A DNA stretch of 64,000 bases from Anaerolineae bacterium (lineage in GTDB: Bacteria > Chloroflexota > Anaerolineae > Aggregatilineales > Phototrophicaceae). A model generated the notes under the pieces. The model saw only the letters and a list, made by a program, of their open reading frames with translations, was not told where the DNA came from and made no database searches. The position numbers and the translations under genes are program-made. Where the stretch lies: positions 124,001 through 188,000 of the forward strand of contig JAFLCG010000011.1 in the NCBI GenBank assembly GCA_017303635.1. The letters are read 5' to 3'. Shown piece by piece: positions 1 through 8,563 of this stretch (position 1 is the first letter of the stretch; each line of letters opens with the position of its first letter).

Positions 1-357
1 TTCCGCGCTCACTTGCTCCTGAAACGTGTGCAGATCGGCCAGGAACACATCCAGATCGCGTACATCGCCCAGTGCCCAGGCCAGTTGTTGTAGTTCACCG
101 TTGAACCGCCGGACATCTTTTGCTTTGAAGTACGGCTTTAGCAGGCGGAAGACACTCCGCATCCGTCGGATGGCTACCCGCATATCATGTACTTCTTCTG
201 GGTCTTCCCCCAGCCGACTGCCTTCCTCATGTTTGAGCATCCGGATCAATTCGCTCAGCAGGACTTTTCGCCCGGCATCTGCCATGCTGTCGGTGGCCTC
301 CAGATTGGCTATCGCGGGTTGTAATTGTTCAATGCGTTCGAGAGTGGAGAGTGCCAT
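1..357 (-). CDS. CHAD domain protein, 5' part only
   Basis: The gene runs off the left edge, so only its first 119 codons are present. The reading starts MALSTLERIE and contains the CHAD signature VHDMRVAIRRMRSVFR followed by LKPYFK. CHAD domains are helical, rich in conserved His, Arg and Lys, and are known to bind polyphosphate; many accompany CYTH triphosphatase domains. The ATG at 355-357 is preceded by GGAGGA about seven bases upstream, which supports this start. The next gene upstream points the other way. Whether the missing C-terminal part carries a second domain cannot be seen. Confidence 0.85.
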   Translation of the reverse strand, partial: MALSTLERIEQLQPAIANLEATDSMADAGRKVLLSELIRMLKHEEGSRLGEDPEEVHDMRVAIRRMRSVFRLLKPYFKAKDVRRFNGELQQLAWALGDVRDLDVFLADLHTFQEQVSAE

Positions 358-747
358 GCTTGCTCCTCCAGGAGCTTTCTAACAGTACCTTACTAAATCG
401 GGTTTAGTTTAACAAAGATCGTCATTGTGTTAAGTAATCGTAGGTTAATCTTAAACTTGTTAACGGTATAACACGAATCATACGATTGATGGCTGATAGA
501 ATTAGGTGCGAATCCCGCGCCTGAGTGGTTAGGTCGTAGGGACGCGCCGCTGCGCATCCGGTGTAGGGACGCCATAAATGGCGTCCGTCCTCGTCTTTAT
601 CCCCTTCCGGCCCTGTCTGACCCCTTGTGATTATAAGTATCAAATTTGCCTTCAGGATTTGCTGACCATCAGCCAAAACTGTGCTATGCTCTGCCTTAAG
701 TGAGCTACTGAAAAAGAGGTTGTTTGACAAATTAGGGAGGCATCAAA
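358..747. other. Intergenic region, 390 bases
   Basis: This stretch lies between the divergent CHAD gene and the small reading frames that start at 748. The part next to the CHAD gene (about 370-480) is AT-rich and probably holds its promoter. The middle holds two GTAGGG-type palindromes, listed separately. A TTGACA is seen at 724-729 upstream of the plus-strand frames. No convincing gene is visible on either strand. Confidence 0.6.
536..590. repeat. Two adjacent GTAGGG palindromes
   Basis: Two short dyads follow one another, each opening with GTAGGGACGC. In the second, arms GGACGCCAT (567-575) and ATGGCGTCC (578-586) pair perfectly around two bases. The first (536-560) is imperfect. They belong to the dispersed family seen again near 57.35, 60.70, 63.40 and 63.46 kb. 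The function is unknown; such REP-like palindromes usually lie between genes. Confidence 0.6.
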
Positions 748-978
748 ATGGATAAGGGACGCGATCTCAACGGTCTGTTGAATTGCAATGGACGGTGTGT
801 CGGGGCAGAAGCCTATCACCCCTACCGCTCGGAAAGTGTAATGCGCATGACCATGCCAGTTGTCCCTCCGCCTGCTGCTCAACCCCGTCCGAACCGCCTG
901 CTTTCACTCTTTCGCCAACTCATCACCCAACGGGACTCCCTCAAGGATCAATCGGCATGGAGCAATGGGAATACCTGA
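748..978 (+). CDS. Possible small protein upstream of DUF4177-like gene
   Basis: This frame of 76 codons has a strong ribosome binding site (GGGAGG at 735-740, seven bases before the ATG), better than that of the gene it overlaps. The product would be basic and proline-rich in the middle, with no recognised domain. Its stop lies 22 bases inside the next gene, an arrangement typical of translational coupling. It could also be a non-coding leader that keeps an old binding site. No homologue is recalled. Confidence 0.35.
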   Translation: MDKGRDLNGLLNCNGRCVGAEAYHPYRSESVMRMTMPVVPPPAAQPRPNRLLSLFRQLITQRDSLKDQSAWSNGNT

Positions 979-1253
979 CGACGTTTCTTCGTGCAGATGC
1001 GCAGACTGAGGAAGCCAAAGCCTTTCTCAGTCGGTACCGACCAGAATGGAAGAATCCCCCGCGCTATGCCGCCGAGTCGCTCATGCCTCAGTTGGATGAG
1101 CTTGGTGGGCTGGGTTGGGAACTCGTCCACATGGAGCCGGTGGCACAGGTTGGCCGCAATGGCGATGTCCTGCTTCCAGGTGGTGGCGCGGGTGAATGGA
1201 GCCATACCTATTTCTGTGTCTTGAAGCGTCGCAAGCCCTACGCTAGCTCCTAG
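957..1253 (+). CDS. DUF4177-like small protein
   Basis: The 98-residue product starts MEQWEYLTTFLRAD and contains LGGLGWELVHMEPV, then HTYFCVLKRRK at the C-terminus. The W-E-Y opening, the GxxGWELV core and the final FxxKRRK resemble DUF4177-type proteins, which are short beta-rich proteins of unknown role. The frame is open further upstream to 783, but ATG 957 matches the family start and has AAGGA about ten bases before it. It overlaps the possible small protein at 748-978 in another frame. The function is not known. Confidence 0.65.
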   Translation: MEQWEYLTTFLRADAQTEEAKAFLSRYRPEWKNPPRYAAESLMPQLDELGGLGWELVHMEPVAQVGRNGDVLLPGGGAGEWSHTYFCVLKRRKPYASS

Positions 1254-1761
1254 CGCTTGGTGACTCTGAAATCCTCTGGCCTTAATAGGGTAGGTAGTAC
1301 GATCTTGCATCGTAGCCTGATCGTCGTCTATCTGTCGTGAACCCGCCTGAAAAATCGAGACAAATGTTCCGTTTTGCCACCTGACTCATGTTAAACTGGT
1401 GGCATGATAACCACCCTAGCCCACCTACAATCCAAGTCCTTATCCATCAAGTGTCAACAGTTGGCGGCACACTATCGCCCAGCCGCCTTAGTGAAGCAGG
1501 GTGTAAATGCGGCGGCATCCTCCCGGTTTCCCACCGACAACGTCAAAATGGGTGGTTGCGTCCTTGCTTCCCGCTAATCCTGATGTCACCATTTAAACGA
1601 CTTGGCGCCACTCTCCCGGCTTCCCGCCAAACCCCTTGGTGGCTCTTTCGCCAAGGTGACAAGCGGGTAAAGTCGTTTCTAAAGCTCCCGGTTATTCAGT
1701 GCTTGTTCTGAAAATCGTATCTTGGCGCCTTTTGCGCCTTCACGGTTCAATCTTGGGGTCA
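1254..1761. other. Intergenic region with structured palindrome
   Basis: This 508-base stretch has no gene I can defend. A short frame from 1404 (about 57 codons) and one at 1388-1711 show no domain or binding site. It contains the nested hairpin at 1595-1678. Near its right end and into the next gene (about 1780-1820) is a CTCTGTGTCTCTGTGGTGAA stretch, a low-complexity sequence of a kind I recall as dispersed in bacterial genomes. Confidence 0.5.
1595..1678. repeat. Nested three-tier inverted repeat
   Basis: Three pairs of arms are nested: AAACGACTT (1595-1603) with AAGTCGTTT (1670-1678), CCCGC (1623-1627) with GCGGG (1663-1667), and CCTTGGTG (1634-1641) with CGCCAAGG (1649-1656, one G-T pair). 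It could be a folded RNA, a recombination site or a degraded mobile element. No T-run follows, so it is not a standard terminator. Confidence 0.5.
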
Positions 1762-2892
1762 TGTATGCGGTTTACAGATGCTCTGTGGTTCTTCGGTGAT
1801 CTCTGTGTCTCTGTGGTGAAATCCGCTCTGCTTCCGCTGAGTCTATTTCTTTTCATCCTGCCTGCTTGTGCTCAACCCCCTATCGTTGAAGCACGTGTGA
1901 TCCCATTGGAGGTGAACCTGCGCCTCCATGACCTGCCCGCTACCTGGGCTGAAACCGTGGGTGCCCTCACTGGGGACTCCCTCGTGCAGGTGCAGGGTCG
2001 CACACCGGACTCAGCCTGGTTGTATGTAGAAGGGGAGACCGCGACAGGTTGGGGAGTTGCCGACTACTTCACGTTCCAATCGCTGGACACGGTTCCAGTA
2101 CGAGATGACTGGCAGCGCCTGCCACCGGACATCATCTTGCCCGATGCCGTGATCGAAAACATCCGCACCATTTTCCAGACGGGTCAGCAATCAGGTAATC
2201 ATCGGGATGTATTCTCCAAGGTTGGGGATAGCATCACCGCCAATCCCTTCTTTTTGGCACCCATCGCCGACGGTTCTTACAACCTCGGCGATCATCAGAG
2301 TCTGCACCGGCCTATTCGCTATTTCACGGGCATCGCCCGCGAAGGCCGTGATTCATTCTCGAATAACTCGCTTGCGGCAGCCGTCGGTTGGTCTACCGAT
2401 GCCCCCCTCAATCCTCGCTTTGCTGATCCAGCCTGGTGCCAATCGGGAGAAGTGCCTCTAGTCTGTGAGTACCGGCTGGTTAAGCCTTCGGTTGCTCTCA
2501 TCATGTATGGCACCAATGACGTAGGTTTTTTCGACTCAGCCACTTACGAGGGCAATCTGGTGGAAATGGTACGCATCTCCATCGAAATGGGGGTTATTCC
2601 CGTCCTCAGCACCATTCCAGTACGCCTGGGCTACGAAGAACGGGTCATCGAGTTCAACAATATCGTCGAGCGTGTTGCGGCGCGGTTTGAAGTGCCACTC
2701 TGGGATTACGGCGCAGCCTTGGATCAGGTGGTGGGTCTGGGGCTCGCCCCGGATGGAGTCCATCCTTCACTGCCACCCGGCGGGGTGGAAACGGTGATGC
2801 ATTTGGGTGCCGCCAATCTCAACTACGGCTTTGTCATCCGTAACTTGACCGCCCTGCAAATGCTGGATGCCATCGTCCGCGTCATCGCCTGA
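1762..2892 (+). CDS. SH3-like and SGNH/GDSL hydrolase lipoprotein
   Basis: The product of about 376 residues has a signal segment ending in the lipobox LPAC, so it is probably a lipid-anchored exported protein. An SH3-like stretch follows (around VNLRLHD and GWGVADYF). The rest is an SGNH hydrolase: block I GDS (in SKVGDSITAN), block III GTND (in MYGTNDVG) and block V DGVHPS with the catalytic Asp and His. Such enzymes hydrolyse esters on sugars, lipids or cell-wall polymers; the substrate cannot be read here. The start is uncertain: ATG 1762 gives a long n-region, and GTG 1813 or 1816 just before KSALLPLSLF would give a more typical lipoprotein signal. No clear binding site decides. Confidence 0.8.
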   Translation, partial: CMRFTDALWFFGDLCVSVVKSALLPLSLFLFILPACAQPPIVEARVIPLEVNLRLHDLPATWAETVGALTGDSLVQVQGRTPDSAWLYVEGETATGWGVADYFTFQSLDTVPVRDDWQRLPPDIILPDAVIENIRTIFQTGQQSGNHRDVFSKVGDSITANPFFLAPIADGSYNLGDHQSLHRPIRYFTGIAREGRDSFSNNSLAAAVGWSTDAPLNPRFADPAWCQSGEVPLVCEYRLVKPSVALIMYGTNDVGFFDSATYEGNLVEMVRISIEMGVIPVLSTIPVRLGYEERVIEFNNIVERVAARFEVPLWDYGAALDQVVGLGLAPDGVHPSLPPGGVETVMHLGAANLNYGFVIRNLTALQMLDAIVRVIA

Positions 2893-2919
2893 GGAAGGTT
2901 TGATGACCTTTGCTAATGT

Positions 2920-4050
2920 CTACTGCTGAAGTTGCAGCAAATATCCCAGCCGCCGGGCAGCCATCTCCAGTAGCTCTGCCGCTTGCTGGAGCGCTTCATC
3001 CAGGGGCATCGGCCCTGGGACAATCGGGAGAACTGCTTGCAGGCCGGCTTTGTGTAGCAGTGCATCATCAATCTGCAAACCGCCGACCAACGCCACCGTG
3101 GGCACGCCCAATTGCTTGGCACGTCGGGCTGCACTGATCGGCCCCTTGCCGCTCAGTGTTTGCGAGTCCATCCGTCCTTCACCGGTGATGACCAGGTCGG
3201 CTGTGCTAACGGCCGCATCAAAACCGTTGTAATCCAGAATTAGGTCCGCGCCAGACTGAATTTGGGCAGGTAGGCAGGTCATCAATCCCGCCGCCAGCGC
3301 ACCGGCTGCACCGCCTCCCGGCACGGCTCGAAGATCATTCCCGGTTTGTGTGGCGATTACACCGAAGAAGTGGGTTAATACCCGGTCAAGGTAGGCTGTA
3401 TCGGCAGGGCTGGCGCCTTTTTGTGGCCCATAAACGGCTGCCGCCCCATTGGGTCCAACCGCTGGATTCTCGACATCGGCTGCCAGGATGACTTCGACCT
3501 GCTGCCAGCGGGAATCCAGACCACTGAAGTCCACCTGTCGAACCTGGGCTAATGCGTCGGCACCGGTTAGCAGCAGGTTTCCGTCCACATCCAGCAGCCG
3601 CACGCCCAGCGCTTGCAGACAGCCGGCACCACCTTCGGTTGTTGCACTTCCCCCGATTCCCACGATCACCCGCCTGGCACCTGCTTCCAGCGCCGCCTGC
3701 ATCAGCATCCCGGTGCCATAAGTGCTGGCTTTGATGGCATTTAGTTCGTCCCGGTGGACTAGTTCCAGCCCACTTGCGAGCGCCATTTCGATCACAGCAG
3801 TGTCGCCATCCTGCAGGAGCCCAAAAGCCGATCGAATACGCCTGCCCAGCGGATCAAGCACCTCGGTTTCAATGCGCTCTCCGCCCCCTGCCAGGAAGGC
3901 GTCCAGCGTGCCGTTACCTCCATCCGCAATCGGCAGTAGGCGGCATTCAGCCCCTAAGCCGGAGTTCAGTAAACCCCTCTCGATAGCTTCAGCAGCGGCA
4001 CGGGCGCCCAGGCTGTGTTTGAAAGCCCCGGGCGCAATGATGATCTTCAT
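2920..4050 (-). CDS. Glycerate kinase, type I (GarK/GlxK family)
   Basis: This 376-residue protein starts MKIIIAPGAFKHSL and carries the family motifs IADGGNGTLDAF near residue 42 and GIGGSATTEGGAG near 150. Family members phosphorylate D-glycerate to 2-phosphoglycerate with ATP in the cytoplasm, feeding lower glycolysis. Its length matches the family. It is the last gene of the minus-strand sugar operon, and its ATG overlaps the stop of the upstream lipoprotein gene by four bases (ATGA), so translation is probably coupled. The context suggests that the imported compound is degraded to glycerate. Confidence 0.9.
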   Translation of the reverse strand: MKIIIAPGAFKHSLGARAAAEAIERGLLNSGLGAECRLLPIADGGNGTLDAFLAGGGERIETEVLDPLGRRIRSAFGLLQDGDTAVIEMALASGLELVHRDELNAIKASTYGTGMLMQAALEAGARRVIVGIGGSATTEGGAGCLQALGVRLLDVDGNLLLTGADALAQVRQVDFSGLDSRWQQVEVILAADVENPAVGPNGAAAVYGPQKGASPADTAYLDRVLTHFFGVIATQTGNDLRAVPGGGAAGALAAGLMTCLPAQIQSGADLILDYNGFDAAVSTADLVITGEGRMDSQTLSGKGPISAARRAKQLGVPTVALVGGLQIDDALLHKAGLQAVLPIVPGPMPLDEALQQAAELLEMAARRLGYLLQLQQ

Positions 4051-5285
4051 TCACTACCCCAGTTCAGGTCAGTGATGCTGCCATCCCGATGAAAACTAAT
4101 CTGGGTGCGTTGCTCCCCGCTGCGGCTGATCACATAAAGCTGCGGCAGGGACTCGCTGGTGGGGTCTGCATCCACGAAGGCGAAGTAATTCGCCGCTGGG
4201 CTGAACACGGAAATGGGCGCGAACTGGCTGTCTTCAACCACCAGTAGTGTTGAACTGATAGTCTGATCCTGTACCCAGACATTGCTGACCGAGTCAATCA
4301 GCAAAAATCGTCCGTCTCTGCTCCAGCTAAGGCGGCTGGCATAGAGTGCTGCGCCTCGCCGTTCAGTCGGCGTCCCCAGCGCCAGTGAATCGACCTGATA
4401 GACAGTGCCACCTCGCTGATTTGTGGCCGGGTCGAAGAAGGTTTTCAGGTAGAAAAGTTGACTGCTGCCAGGGCGGGGTGCTGGGCTGAAATCCGGCCCA
4501 TAACCACTATAGGAGGACATCGGTTTGATGAAATCATCACTCAGCGTAAGACGGCTAATCGCATTCTGCCCGATGAAGACATAGCTGCCATCGTTTGACC
4601 AGGCCAGTCCAAAGAGGTCGTTCGTGCTCAACTGGGTGAGTTGACGCTGACCATTTTCAGTTGGGCATGTTCCTTCTGCCTTCACCATGTAGAGGCCCGG
4701 CGGGCCGTCAGGGATCTGAGAAGCGCCGAAGACCAGCGATTGGCTATCGGGCGACCAGCGGGGCAGCAGCGACCGCCCAAAACCCAGGCATGAGACCTGA
4801 CGCAGTCCACTGCCATCTAGATTGCTGATGTAGACCTCTCGAGCATTGCCGCTGGCTAATCCGGTGAAAGCCAGCCGCTTTCCATCCGGCGAGAGCGTCA
4901 GGTCGCGGGGTTCCAGGCCAACTCCGCCGATGAGTTCGGTGATCGAACTGCCGACTTCCAGCCGGGCAATCCCCAGCCCTCCGAAGATAAAGTAGAGTGC
5001 ACCACTCACTTGCAGGCGCGGGACTTCGGTATCAAAAGGTAGGGGGATGCTGCCATCCAGCCCGGTCGGCATAGGTGTCCAGGTTGCTGGTAGTGTAGAG
5101 GGGCGGGCAGTCTGTCGAGCCGTGTCTCGTTCAGCTGTCTGCGTGATTTGGGCGATAGCAGTTCGGTATGCTGCCGTTGCAGTGTTCGCATCGACAGCAG
5201 TGAGATCCAATGCAGTGGGTAAAGTATTCGCACCGGGCGCGCACGCGCTCAACGCGACCAGCAAAATCAAGAGAATATATTTCAT
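4047..5285 (-). CDS. TolB-like beta-propeller lipoprotein
   Basis: The product of 412 residues begins with a lipoprotein signal (LLVALSAC, the Cys being the lipidation site) followed by an Ala/Thr-rich linker. The rest holds WD40/PD40-like repeats such as LSPDGKRLAFTG and WSPDSQSLVFG, and later LSWSRDGRFLLID, which build a TolB-type propeller. Such proteins act outside the membrane, usually as binding platforms; no enzyme motif is seen. It sits in the sugar operon between the isomerase-like gene and glycerate kinase. A second protein of this type lies at 34502-35698. Confidence 0.8.
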   Translation of the reverse strand: MKYILLILLVALSACAPGANTLPTALDLTAVDANTATAAYRTAIAQITQTAERDTARQTARPSTLPATWTPMPTGLDGSIPLPFDTEVPRLQVSGALYFIFGGLGIARLEVGSSITELIGGVGLEPRDLTLSPDGKRLAFTGLASGNAREVYISNLDGSGLRQVSCLGFGRSLLPRWSPDSQSLVFGASQIPDGPPGLYMVKAEGTCPTENGQRQLTQLSTNDLFGLAWSNDGSYVFIGQNAISRLTLSDDFIKPMSSYSGYGPDFSPAPRPGSSQLFYLKTFFDPATNQRGGTVYQVDSLALGTPTERRGAALYASRLSWSRDGRFLLIDSVSNVWVQDQTISSTLLVVEDSQFAPISVFSPAANYFAFVDADPTSESLPQLYVISRSGEQRTQISFHRDGSITDLNWGSE

Positions 5286-5343
5286 AGCATGTCCCTGCGC
5301 TTATCCATCCACTGGCATTATAGCGCAGGGCATGACCGGTGTT

Positions 5344-6192
5344 TCAGGCGAGCCCGGCAGCTTTCGCCCCGGTTTGCAGGAATTCCAATCCTCCCCGACC
5401 TAGCACCTCTGACGGTTGATTCGGGGGACGCCACAGGCAGGTAGCGGCTTGGAGATCCGGATTCACAGCCGCGAAGGACTCGAGGACGAGGAAGCCATCA
5501 AATTGGATCGCCTGTAGTCCACGCCAGATGTCCGCCCAGTGGACATTGCCGCTGCCGACCAAACCCCGATGGCTCTCGCTCATGTGGATGTAGGCCAGCA
5601 CGTCACCCACCTGGACGATAGGATTGTAGAAGCCTTCTTCTTCGATGTTCATGTGATAGGTGTCGGCATGCAGCTTCAGGTTGTCTGCGCCGACAGCAAG
5701 AATGGTTTCGCGGGTATCTGCCAGCGTGTTATACAGGTAAGTTTCGTAGCGGTTGCAGGGTTCCAGCAGGATGGTCAGGCCTCGGCGCTTCGCTTCAGCT
5801 GCCACATCTTTTAAGACCTGGACGACAGTTGCTCGTTCTTCCGCAGTGGGCGGCTTGCCTGTCAGCGTACCCAGATGATAGGCGATGCAGCCACCCAGAT
5901 ACTGGCTGCCCACTTCCTCGACCTTTGCCAGCGCACTAAAGAGGAAGCTCCGAGCCTTTTCCGGGTAGAAGGGCATGTGTACCTCTTTGGGCAGGGCCAA
6001 TGAGCAGGTTCCCTTAATCCCCGCTTTCGCCAGCGCGGCCCGATGGCTGGCGGCGTCAAAGGTAGCTGGATTCAACAGTGGCATTTCAATGTACTCGAAG
6101 CCAGTTTTGCCGACCTGCTCGATAGCGTAATTGCCGGACTCGGTGTTCCATTCCCCGACCCAGACAAAGGCGTGGCAGCCAAATTTCACCAT
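5344..6192 (-). CDS. Sugar phosphate isomerase/epimerase (TIM barrel)
   Basis: The 282-residue product belongs to the xylose isomerase-like TIM-barrel family (AP endonuclease family 2 fold). Family features include FEYIEMPLL near the N-terminus, the ILLEPCNRYETYL strand with its metal-binding Glu, DTYHMNIEE and HMSESHRGLVGSG. Relatives such as D-tagatose and D-psicose 3-epimerases interconvert ketoses with a divalent metal. It follows the binding-protein gene after 288 bases in the same direction, and glycerate kinase is two genes on. The natural substrate is not known; an epimerase or isomerase acting on the sugar imported by this operon is the simplest reading. Confidence 0.82.
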   Translation of the reverse strand: MVKFGCHAFVWVGEWNTESGNYAIEQVGKTGFEYIEMPLLNPATFDAASHRAALAKAGIKGTCSLALPKEVHMPFYPEKARSFLFSALAKVEEVGSQYLGGCIAYHLGTLTGKPPTAEERATVVQVLKDVAAEAKRRGLTILLEPCNRYETYLYNTLADTRETILAVGADNLKLHADTYHMNIEEEGFYNPIVQVGDVLAYIHMSESHRGLVGSGNVHWADIWRGLQAIQFDGFLVLESFAAVNPDLQAATCLWRPPNQPSEVLGRGGLEFLQTGAKAAGLA

Positions 6193-6441
6193 GTTAATGT
6201 CCTTTTCGTTGTTTCAATGACCTGATCTGATAAAGATAGCTTTGCAAGGATGGCGGCGAAATTTTACATAAATCAATGCATTTTTCCCTCAAATGCGACG
6301 AATTTGACAAATTTGAATCGCTGGATTCGTCGCTCTTGTAAGCGTTGGGCTATCCGTGATAGCTGATTGGCTCGATCAGTTTATTAGTGTTGAGGCGGAA
6401 GAACGGAACAAGTGTCCGATTTTGTTCCGTTCTTGTGACGA

Positions 6442-6462
6442 GGGCGACCTAGCAGGTCGCCC
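6442..6462. terminator. Intercistronic hairpin
   Basis: Perfect nine-base arms GGGCGACCT and AGGTCGCCC enclose AGC. It lies just after the stop of the tandem binding-protein gene on the minus strand. No T-run follows, so it may protect the 3' end or lower expression of the downstream genes rather than stop transcription fully. Its sequence resembles the hairpin at 13994-14018. Confidence 0.55.
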
Positions 6463-6480
6463 CAACCAATCAGATAGCGA

Positions 6481-8220
6481 TTACTGTGGCAAGTTTGCCG
6501 ATGTAATCAGGACGACTGGCGATTCGATGAATGGCGCAACCGGGCGGCCTTCGATCACCTTGACCAGGGCTTCAATGGCCAGGTAGGCCATTTCATCCGG
6601 GTACTGGGCGACGGTACCGGCCAGACGACCATCGGCTACAGCCTGAATGGCCTCTGGGATAGCGTCCACGCTCAGGACGACGACCTGTCTGGCGAGACCA
6701 GCGGCTTCGACGGCTTCCACTGCACCGAGGCCCATGCCGTCGTTTGCGGCAAAGATGGCCTTGATGTTGGGGTTGCCCTGAAGGATGTTGCTAGCGACGT
6801 TGAAGGCTTCCGCACGATCCCAGTTGGCTGTTTGGCTGGCCACAACGCTGTAGCCGGCTGCCGTGACGCCCTCGGTGAAACCGCTGACGCGGTCAATGCT
6901 GCTGCTGGTGCCGGGCGCACCTTCGATGACGGCAACTTCGGAGCCAGCGGCGACATTGGCGATGACCCAGTTGGCGGCGTTCTGACCCGCGCGGACATTA
7001 TCCGAGGCCACCTGAGCGCTCAGGCTGATTCCTTCACGCGCATCTGCCGGGATGAGTTCATCGAGGTTGACGATGGGCAGACCTGCAGCTGTGGCCTGCT
7101 GTAGACCGCTGTTCAGGCTGGTTGCCCGGAAGGGCGTTACGGCGAAACCATTGAAGTTGCCTTCGTTCAGCCAGCCTTCCAGCACGGCCAGTTGTTCGGC
7201 TTCCGAGTTTTCGTTGGGCGTGCTGCCGACGACAATTTCGATGCCCATATCAGCGGCGGCTCGTTCGTAACCAGAGATCATGGTCAGGAAGAACTCGTTG
7301 TCGAGGTTCTTAGTCAGTGCGCCCAAGCGCAGTGCCGGCATGGCGGCATCAGCGGGAAGGCGGCTGCCAGCGGTCGCGGCATTCTCGGCAGTGATGAGCA
7401 GCACTGGCGATTCAATGAACGGTGCAATCGGGCGACCGCCGATGACCTTCCGCATGGCTTCGACCGCCAGTACAGCCATTTCATCCGGGTACTGGGCGAC
7501 GGTACCGGCCAATCCACTCGCTGCGACAGATGCCACAGCTTCTGGAATAGCATCGACACTCAAGACCTTGACCTGTTCGCTGAGGCCAGCGGCTTCTACT
7601 GCTTCCAGTGCGCCCAGCCCCATGCCGTCATTGGCGGCGAAGATAGCAGCTATATTGGGATTGCCTTGGAGGATGTTACTGGCCACATTGAAGGCTTCAG
7701 CGCGGTCCCAGTTGGCGGTCTGGCTGGCGACGACATTGTAACCAGCGGCAGCAACGGTATCAGTGAAGCCGCTGACGCGGTCAATACTGCTGCTGGTACC
7801 CGGTGCGCCTTCGATGACAGCGACTTCAGACCCGGCGGCGACATTGGCAATGACCCAGTTGGCAGCATATTGCCCGCCCCGGACATTGTTGGAGGCAATC
7901 TGTGCCGCCAGGGTGATGCCTTCCTGAGCATCTGCCGGGATCAGTTCATCAATGTTGATGATGGGGATACCGGCGGCGGTAGCCTGTTGGAGACCGCTGT
8001 TCAGGCTGGTAGCCCGGAAGGGCGTGACGATGAAACCATCAAAGTCGCCTTCATTGAGCCAGCCTTCGAGCACGGCCAGTTGTTCGGCCTCCGAGTTTTC
8101 GTTGGGCGTGCTGCCGACGACAATTTCGATGCCATGGCGCGCGGCGGCGAACTCGTAGCCCTTTTGCATGGTGAGGAAATATTCATTATCCAGATTCTTA
8201 ATCAGTGCGCCGATCTTGAT
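6481..8220. repeat. 888-bp tandem intragenic duplication
   Basis: Copy A covers about 6481-7332 and copy B about 7333-8220. They encode the two binding domains of one protein. The DNA itself is strongly conserved between copies, not only the protein, which indicates a recent duplication or continuing gene conversion. Confidence 0.9.
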
Positions 8221-8301
8221 CGTATCCTGCGCTCCGACCAAGCCGATAGTGCCGAGCATAAGCCCGATGCACAAAATCAGGAACAACCGAGCGTACTTCA
8301 T
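6481..8301 (-). CDS. Sugar ABC substrate-binding protein with two tandem binding domains
   Basis: The product has about 606 residues, twice the usual length of an RbsB/AlsB-type binding protein. A signal peptide (residues 1-25, cut after VGA) precedes domain 1 (about 28-323, IKIGALIKNLDNEYF) and domain 2 (about 324-606, LRLGALTKNLDNEFF). Both carry NENSEAEQLAVLEGWLNEG, EGAPGTSSSIDRVSGFT and FAANDGMGLGA. The repeat period is exactly 888 bases, and a 43-base stretch is identical in both copies (7203-7245 and 8091-8133). ATG 8301 has AAGGAG eight bases upstream; an ATG at 8334 is further from any binding site. The protein would capture a sugar outside the membrane for the permease and ATPase encoded upstream. 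Confidence 0.93.
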   Translation of the reverse strand: MKYARLFLILCIGLMLGTIGLVGAQDTIKIGALIKNLDNEYFLTMQKGYEFAAARHGIEIVVGSTPNENSEAEQLAVLEGWLNEGDFDGFIVTPFRATSLNSGLQQATAAGIPIINIDELIPADAQEGITLAAQIASNNVRGGQYAANWVIANVAAGSEVAVIEGAPGTSSSIDRVSGFTDTVAAAGYNVVASQTANWDRAEAFNVASNILQGNPNIAAIFAANDGMGLGALEAVEAAGLSEQVKVLSVDAIPEAVASVAASGLAGTVAQYPDEMAVLAVEAMRKVIGGRPIAPFIESPVLLITAENAATAGSRLPADAAMPALRLGALTKNLDNEFFLTMISGYERAAADMGIEIVVGSTPNENSEAEQLAVLEGWLNEGNFNGFAVTPFRATSLNSGLQQATAAGLPIVNLDELIPADAREGISLSAQVASDNVRAGQNAANWVIANVAAGSEVAVIEGAPGTSSSIDRVSGFTEGVTAAGYSVVASQTANWDRAEAFNVASNILQGNPNIKAIFAANDGMGLGAVEAVEAAGLARQVVVLSVDAIPEAIQAVADGRLAGTVAQYPDEMAYLAIEALVKVIEGRPVAPFIESPVVLITSANLPQ

Positions 8302-8540
8302 GTGCAACTCCTTCTTTTCCACAAAACTGTTCACAAAATGTGTCGTTTATCGGGTGCTTGGCCCGCTCAACACCGCATCGGATTACCGGTTGTCAACTAC
8401 CTGCTTCCAGCCTAAGAAGGGTAGGTGCTTGACCTGGAATTATTTCTTTACTTGACCACTATGTAATCGTTTTCATGCATTGCAACATCATTCTATGGGT
8501 TGGCGTAAACCTGTACGCCTTTACAGCAACTGAACCAGAT

Positions 8541-8560
8541 GGCCGAGGTGTGCCCCGGCC
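8541..8560 (-). promoter_or_regulatory. Hairpin between permease and binding-protein genes
   Basis: Arms GGCCGAGG (8541-8548) and CCCCGGCC (8553-8560) pair with one G-U on the minus-strand RNA and a four-base loop. It begins three bases after the permease stop and has no T-run behind it. In many ABC operons such a hairpin stabilises or separates mRNA segments, so that binding-protein levels differ from permease levels. That role is inferred. Confidence 0.5.
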
Positions 8561-8563
8561 TTT

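Noticed and set aside
26..382. 118-codon plus-strand frame at the left edge
   Set aside because: The opposite strand encodes the CHAD domain with its conserved residues and a good start; the plus frame is a shadow.
1388..1711. 107-codon frame in the 1.3-1.7 kb region
   Set aside because: It has no binding site or recognisable motif and runs through a palindrome; a second short frame at 1404 is no better.
7192..8415. 407-codon plus-strand frame opposite the tandem binding-protein gene
   Set aside because: It mirrors the repeat structure of the binding protein on the other strand, has no domain or binding site, and results from the codon bias of the real gene.
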